This document shows positions 58,901 to 64,000 of a DNA stretch of 64,000 nucleotides, piece after piece. Under the pieces are notes generated by a model, which made no database searches, was not told the DNA's origin, and was given only the letters and a program-made list of their open reading frames with translations. The stretch comes from Zea mays (Eukaryota; Streptophyta; Magnoliopsida; Poales; Poaceae), in assembly GCF_902167145.1 (NCBI RefSeq), contig NC_050096.1, positions 182,687,825 to 182,751,824 on the forward strand. Direction: 5' to 3'. A program made the translations under genes and the position numbers. The first letter of the stretch is position 1; each line of letters begins with the position of its first letter.

Positions 58901-59213
58901 GCAAATTCAAGTTCATGTTAACTATGCAATTTATTCACACCATCATGTGGTGAAGTTATTAAATTTTAATATTGTTTTATATTGAATAATATTTCTTTCT
59001 TATTATGTTTTGATTAGTAGTGTTGATATGGTTGTTAATATTTAAATGCATAGCAAACAAAACTCCGACGAGATGCACACTTTCTTTTATTTTAGTGTCT
59101 TTGGTTCGATTTAATCACTCTTCATTTTATGTATGCTCTGTTCATGATGCAAATAAGGCACATAAAATAAGGAAATCACCATATAATGCTTTTATACAAT
59201 CTTGAGTATTACA
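55910..59213 (-). repeat. Solo LTR B, Tekay-type, inserted in solo LTR A
   Basis: 3304 bases, plus strand TGTCACACCCGG to GAGTATTACA, flanked by the 5-bp duplication agtct (55905-55909 and 59214-59218). The first 1.3 kb is closely similar to the LTR at 30706-32050. The two diverge afterwards. ORFs in it (for example 58088-58921) have no domain. Confidence 0.88.
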
Positions 59214-59218
59214 AGTCT

Positions 59219-62200
59219 GCCCGAGGCAAGGCTTACCCATGACGAGGCATGTGACCAGTTAAAGGGTCCTCGGTCATCAAGCCTACATCGAGACGGTCCT
59301 TAATCGACTCAGACGGAGACACTACACCGAGACTCCTTTCTCGTGCAAGTCACCCGCCCGGTCTCAGCTTAATCATTTCAAACCCAAAGTTTGGTACCTG
59401 ACAGAGGTACATCTTTTCCGATGTTGAATCCATCAAGGCCTTTGACAGATCCACCACCAAGTTTTATTTTCGAAAACATCCCACCCACCTTTACCACATC
59501 ATATTTTGTAAAAACAAAACATTTTGTTTTCTAAAGCAGGGCTAAGCATCAAAATCTTTTGTAAAACGGGTGGTCAAGGAAGGTAATCGAATTCAAGGAA
59601 GGTAATGCAGGAATTGTTTTATCAATCAACTCCTATCACCTAATGCATCAAGCAAGTGAGAAAGATTTTAAAAACATCAAGGAAGGTGGCAAATGCACCG
59701 GGGCTTGCCTGAGTAACACTAGGTTAGTGTTGTTAGATGACGTCCACTTGACGATCAGCCTTTATTCCGATACTCGCTCCATTGTCCATCTTCAGGTTGG
59801 TCCATCTGCTTTATCCTGCGGATTATCCCGTGCTTGGGGTCGACTTGGCTCATCTTCCGCATCATACGATTAGTTAACGTACCTGAATGAAATGCATTAT
59901 GCATATGAATGCATATAAGGAACAATAACACCAGACTTTACGATGCTACACAAAGAGAAATAACCTACTTAATGACGAGATATTGCGGACACTAGCTATC
60001 GATATACGACTACGCGTAATAATTACGCTTCTCTAAATTATACGAATCTAACACAAACATCACGAACAACAAACCATACACTTTAAACATAATTAGCCTA
60101 AACATAACTCATCAGCTACTTAATTAAATGCTAAATTTATCTCTTGCTTTGTAAATTATATCACTTTGCTTACAAAAACTAATTTAATTTTATTTCGCAT
60201 CACACATATTTATTTAATCTATCTAACAATTCGGCTAACAACTTACGCGCCAGTAATAAATTTAGCTTAGATTCACTACTTTGATTAACGAATACGAATC
60301 CGGGTTTTTCGTCGATTACATGTTAAATATCGTACTAATATTAAATTACTCTAAACTAATAACCCAAACAAACTACCTAGAACGCAATAACTATTATAAC
60401 GCAAGGGATCAGCAACATGTATGACTACCGATCAAATCACCATAAACGATTCAGGTAGTCTAATAAATATCATATTTAGTCGACTGGAATAACGAAGCCA
60501 CTTACCGTCCATTAAATCCGACTTAAAGCTTGCGAGAACGTCGACAGTCTCCGAATAAAATCTTCGATCAAACCGCTGACGAGTATAGAACGGAGCTTCA
60601 CTTTCTCTTCTATCCACAATTCTCGGAATCTCTTCATATTAAGTAGAACGCCGTATAAACATCGATGATTCTTGTTCTAGCCTTTCGCCGAGCACTTGGG
60701 GCATCGACCACGGGCTTGCTTCTCCACACTGTTTTGGGATTCTTTTGTCGGCGCGAACACAAGTCGGAGACAATACGTAGGGATTGGCATCGAAGCGAGG
60801 CGACAGAACAACGACAAGTAACAAGGAGGGATCTACAATATTGTTGTAGACCCGACACGAAGATGAACAACGATGAACTAGCGAGCTAACCACGGCGAGG
60901 AATGTCTTGACGCGGATGAGCAATGGTGACTAGCGGACTCAGAATAGTGGAGTGAGGTGCACGACCAGCTAGCAAAGATGAGTGGATGCGGCACGGAAGC
61001 GAAAACAGAACTTGATGGCCGGTACGGATGGAAGGAGCTTGATGGGCGAATAAGAAATCAACGACCGGTACAAAAGGCACGACGCTGGGCATAATGAAAC
61101 GACGACGTGCCCAAACCTCGGGTCGCCGACCATGCCCGCGACCATTACCCACCACGCTTTCGCTGCGCCCAGCGATGCGACGACCAGGGCCGTAGCGAAT
61201 AAGGAGCTGGGCGGGTTTGACGGCCACGGATGAGCACAGATCAGCGCGACAGAGACGAAGACCGAGCGCGGCAGCAGGAAGGGTGTGCGGTCATGATCCC
61301 GGCGCGCGACTAGCGGAGAAACTCACGCGCGCGGCGAGCACCGGTGAGCAGCGGGGCGCAGTTTAGCGAGGGAGGAGAGAGGTCCTCGCGCAGAGAAAAA
61401 CCAGGGAGAAGAGCTGGGCGCAGCAGCAAACAGAGAGGGAGTGAGCTGCACGGCCGGAAGCTCCATGGCTGGGAAGGATTCGACCGGCCCGGAGGAACAG
61501 GGGGCACGGTCCGAGCCGAGGAGAAGACCAAAGCAGGCGCGGCCGGACGAGGACTGGAGCAAGAACAGCGCGCGCAGAGGAGCTGGGGGAGCAGAGCTCC
61601 GGCCGAGCGCGCCATGGGAGCTTCAACCTACGCTAAAAAAAACGAGCAGGAAGGGCGTGAGCCAGGGAGATCCGGTCGGCCATGGGGCTGGGGAGCGAGC
61701 GGGACGCAGAGGGCAGGGCCGAGCGCCGTGGCGAGCTGGAAGTGCGCGCGGCCACCAGAGAAGAAGCTGCGCGCGGCAAGGAGCTGGGGCCAAGCAGCCG
61801 CCATGGGGAAGCAGAGCAGCCGGTGACCTTCCATGGGCGGCGTCTACGGAGAGGGGCGGCAGGGGAAGGGCAGAGGGAGCTCGGGAATGGAGCGCGTGCT
61901 AGCAGGAGGAGCGGCCGGGGCTGGGGCGAGCCAGGAATGGAGCTCATGCCGGCGAGGAAGAAGACGCAGGGTGCCGTGGGAGCTCGTAGGGAGCGAGAGG
62001 AGCAGAACACGGTGGGATATTTGAAAAATCCCGGGCGGGACGCAGGGGATTCTGCGATGGACAGCGAGGCTTGACGGCAGGCGACCGCGGCGTGTAGGGA
62101 AAATATGAAAACAGCAGCCGCGGCGAGATGGGCAGAGGTGAGCTCGAGGGCGCGCAGAACGCCGAGCAGGGAGATGAAAAGCGGCTACGTGCATGACTGA

Positions 62201-63628
62201 ATCCGAGCAGAACGCAGACGCGCAGGGACGAGCGGGAGCAGAATGCTGGGCGCGCAGAAAAGCGAGCCAAGCACGCACACGCGGAAAAGGGAGCTGGGCA
62301 CACAACGCGCAGGAGCTCTGGCCGACGCCATGGCTGGGAGCTGGGGCGAGCAGCACGCAGGCACGGCGAGCTGGAGTGCCGCGGCTGAGGGAGAGAGAAG
62401 AGGAGATGGCTGGGCGCGATAGAGAGCTCCAGCGAGCAGAGAGGACTGAAGGGTGCTCGGCGGCCATGGCAGAGGGAGCACGGACGCCATGGGAAACAGG
62501 GGCACGGCGAGGAAGAAGACGTGCGCAGGGGAGTAAACTTCGCGCGCGCCAGGGACTGAGCTAGGGGCGCGGCAAAGGGCGAGTCCAAGCTTGACGATGG
62601 CAGCCATGGGGAGCAGGGCCGAGATCCGAGCAGGACGCCGGCCACGGAGAAGAAGCAAAGCACGGCTGATATTTGAAGACTCCTAGGGGCGGCGGCGCGA
62701 TAAGGCTGGGCGGAGGGTGGGCTCAAGCTGGAGGCGAGCTCGGCCGGGACCTGGGCACCGGGCGCTGAGGAGTTCAACGGATGAAGAAGATAAGCCTGAG
62801 GGAAAGAAGAAGCTCAGCTGGGGGATAACGACGGCTGGGGCGGTGGGATCTTCTTCCCAGAACGGCGGCAAATTTTGTTCCCTCCCCACCCGCGCGGATG
62901 AGAACGATGACAGGAAAAAAATCCCAGGCTGAAGGAAGCGGCGCAGGGACAAGGAGAAGAAGATTTTTTAAATCAGAAATATATCGTTTCTTAGAATTAA
63001 AGTTCAAAGAGATTAAATAAGAGATCCCAAAACACATTTCGACAACGCATTTTATTTTTCCTGGTTACGAAATAGAGGATCTAATTGATTAACAATTATG
63101 CGGTTTTACCGTGAATTACCTCGATATGGTTTAATTCGTACTTATAGATTTACCTGTGGTCTGAACATCTAATTCCATAGTTACGGGCAATTTGTGTGAT
63201 AATCGGATCTCAATGATAATTCCTTGATTATCAACCTTGCGCACGATTCCTCTCAGACACTGCACGATCCAATTTATTTTGCCCCGAATATTTTAGTCAT
63301 TGAGTCCTAATGAATTTGTCCAAGGATAAATTTTTTTTCGAGTGGGTCGGACTTCCGAATTCGTATTCACGCGGGCGATGAATTTTAAATAATCACCGGA
63401 CGCACCGACTTTCAGAACAAATATGTTCCGAATAACACGAAAATTCAGGAAGAGCCCGAATAAATAGAAGTAAAGATGATGTCGCGCTTGCGACAAACAA
63501 AACAGATGCGATATAAAAATCGCGATAGACGAAGATGTTTAAAATTTAACATCCGTTTTATCCACTGTTATTATGTACTTAAATCCGCACTCGTTGTCGA
63601 GCGGAATATAAACACCTGGGGTGTTACA
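59219..63628 (-). other. Right portion of solo LTR A, no gene supported
   Basis: 59219-60600 is A/T-rich LTR sequence. 60900-62950 is very GC-rich, so long frames are open in several phases at once (up to 277 codons on minus). Their products are low-complexity, Ser/Pro/Arg-rich and overlap on both strands, as expected of chance frames in GC-rich DNA. Confidence 0.65.
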
Positions 63629-64000
63629 GCGGCTGCGCACGCCCCCGACCCCTACCGCGAGTTCCATTTCCGCGGCCCGGGGGGGATATTCCTGGCGGCG
63701 AGGGGCGTCAGCAGCGGGGTGCTGGTTGGCGATGTTGTGCACTTGCTGTTGATTGCGGCCGTCTCGACCGGAGTCTTGCTGCGGAGTCCTCGTCCACGTG
63801 CGGCTGGACTGTGGAGCATCTTTGGGCTTCCTTTGAGACTCAACCTTGCGCTGGTGGATCTCTTCGGATTTGGCGTATTTTTCAAACAGCTGATATAATT
63901 CCTGGAGGTTCTTGGGCGGATCTCTGATGCAGTGGCTATAGAGGACGCCGACGCGAAGGCCACTGATGGCGTAGTGGATGGCGATCTGGTCATCGACTGA
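63629..64000 (-). pseudogene. gag: T4 gag, middle part, broken by solo LTR A
   Basis: The minus-strand frame from the window edge reads VDDQIAIHYAISGLRVG and DPPKNLQELYQLFEKYAK, the conserved C-terminal half of the gypsy gag (Retrotrans_gag) domain. It continues through an Arg/Gln-rich linker. A G-run near 63680 probably shifts the frame, since the Gly/Arg-rich continuation (GRGNGTRGRGRGR) is in another phase. It then meets the LTR at 63628, and the zinc-binding end of gag follows at 54960. Gag starts beyond the window. Confidence 0.85.

Larger units (their letters stand above)
54961..63628 (-). repeat. Solo LTR A, Tekay/gyma-like, inserted in T4 gag
   Basis: The plus strand begins TGTGGCAGAACC and ends GGGGTGTTACA, so on the minus strand it starts TGTAACACCCC and ends CTGCCACA. 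GCGGCT stands on both sides (54955-54960 and 63629-63634), a 5-6 bp target duplication. Gag of T4 resumes beyond it. Without solo LTR B it is about 5.36 kb, long but possible for this LTR class. No second LTR end or primer site is seen inside. The 60.9-62.95 kb part is strongly GC-rich. Confidence 0.75.
45277..64000 (-). mobile_element. T4: Tat-lineage gypsy element, nearly intact, broken in gag by solo LTR A
   Basis: On the minus strand: gag (64000-63629 and 54960 onward), protease, RT, RNase H, integrase (end 50683), a conserved block, a 77-bp repeat array, an opposite-strand gene (46023-49787), and the 3' LTR 45754-45277. Its 5' LTR lies beyond the window. It is inserted in T3 after AGGGG (45272-45276). 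GC-rich coding sequence with few disabling changes suggests it is the youngest full element of the nest. Confidence 0.9.

Noticed and set aside
59643..60923. ORFs at 59643-59873 and 60639-60923 considered as small genes
   Set aside because: Inside solo LTR A, no domain, and partly overlapping on opposite strands.
61344..62952. Long overlapping ORFs (up to 277 codons) on both strands
   Set aside because: Open in several frames at once in very GC-rich LTR A sequence. Low-complexity products and no motif.
54961..63628. LTR A considered as a full element with two LTRs
   Set aside because: No second copy of its termini, PBS, PPT or coding domain is seen inside. A solo LTR holding solo LTR B explains all boundaries.

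Overview
This window looks like intergenic plant chromosomal DNA, most likely maize or a close relative. I base this on a nearly complete Opie/Ji-type Ty1-copia element, several Ty3-gypsy elements of the Tat lineage (Cinful/Zeon/Grande-like, LTRs rich in CTTCGG), and long Tekay/Del-type LTRs starting or ending TGTAA/GGGTGTGACA. Family names come from memory of these families, not from a search. I found no convincing host gene, tRNA, rRNA or CRISPR array. Essentially everything recognisable is transposon DNA, mostly nested.

Layout. (1) 1-11360 is the 5' end of a minus-strand SIRE-clade copia element (gag start, PBS, about 2.1 kb LTR). Its LTR is split by a complete plus-strand Opie-like element at 375-9443 (5-bp target duplication agggt, two LTRs, PBS, PPT, broken gag and pol). 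(2) 11361-12823 is the right part of a gypsy LTR. (3) 12824-20742 is an old mosaic. A block of about 1.87 kb occurs twice (13080-14950 and 17635-20375). Only the second copy carries a LINE 3' fragment and a 193-bp TIR element. Between the copies lie a tiny copia remnant, a MITE and a solo gypsy LTR. (4) 20743-25396 is a gypsy LTR broken by Tat element T1, which has LTR, PBS and pol but no gag. (5) 25398-34626 is a minus-strand Tekay-type element with a 3.9-kb LTR, a truncated second LTR and an almost non-coding interior.

(6) From 35143 to the window end is a deep nest. Minus-strand Tat element T2 is broken in its reverse transcriptase by plus-strand T3, another gag-less element like T1. T3 is broken by minus-strand T4. 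The gag of T4 is broken by a Tekay-type solo LTR (A, 54961-63628), and that LTR is broken by another solo LTR (B, 55910-59213). Coding decay falls with nesting level: T2 is the most damaged, T3 intermediate and T4 nearly intact.

The most interesting content is in T2 and T4. Between the 3' LTR and the pol end, each carries a gene in the opposite direction to gag-pol. It has its own TATA box and introns with GT-AG ends, and encodes a gypsy-associated N-terminal domain followed by a coiled coil. Each also has a tandem-repeat array and a conserved non-coding block between this gene and pol. T1 and T3 share the same gag deletion, suggesting a pol-only, non-autonomous family that relies on gag supplied in trans. 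All ages, family names and functional roles are inference unless stated.
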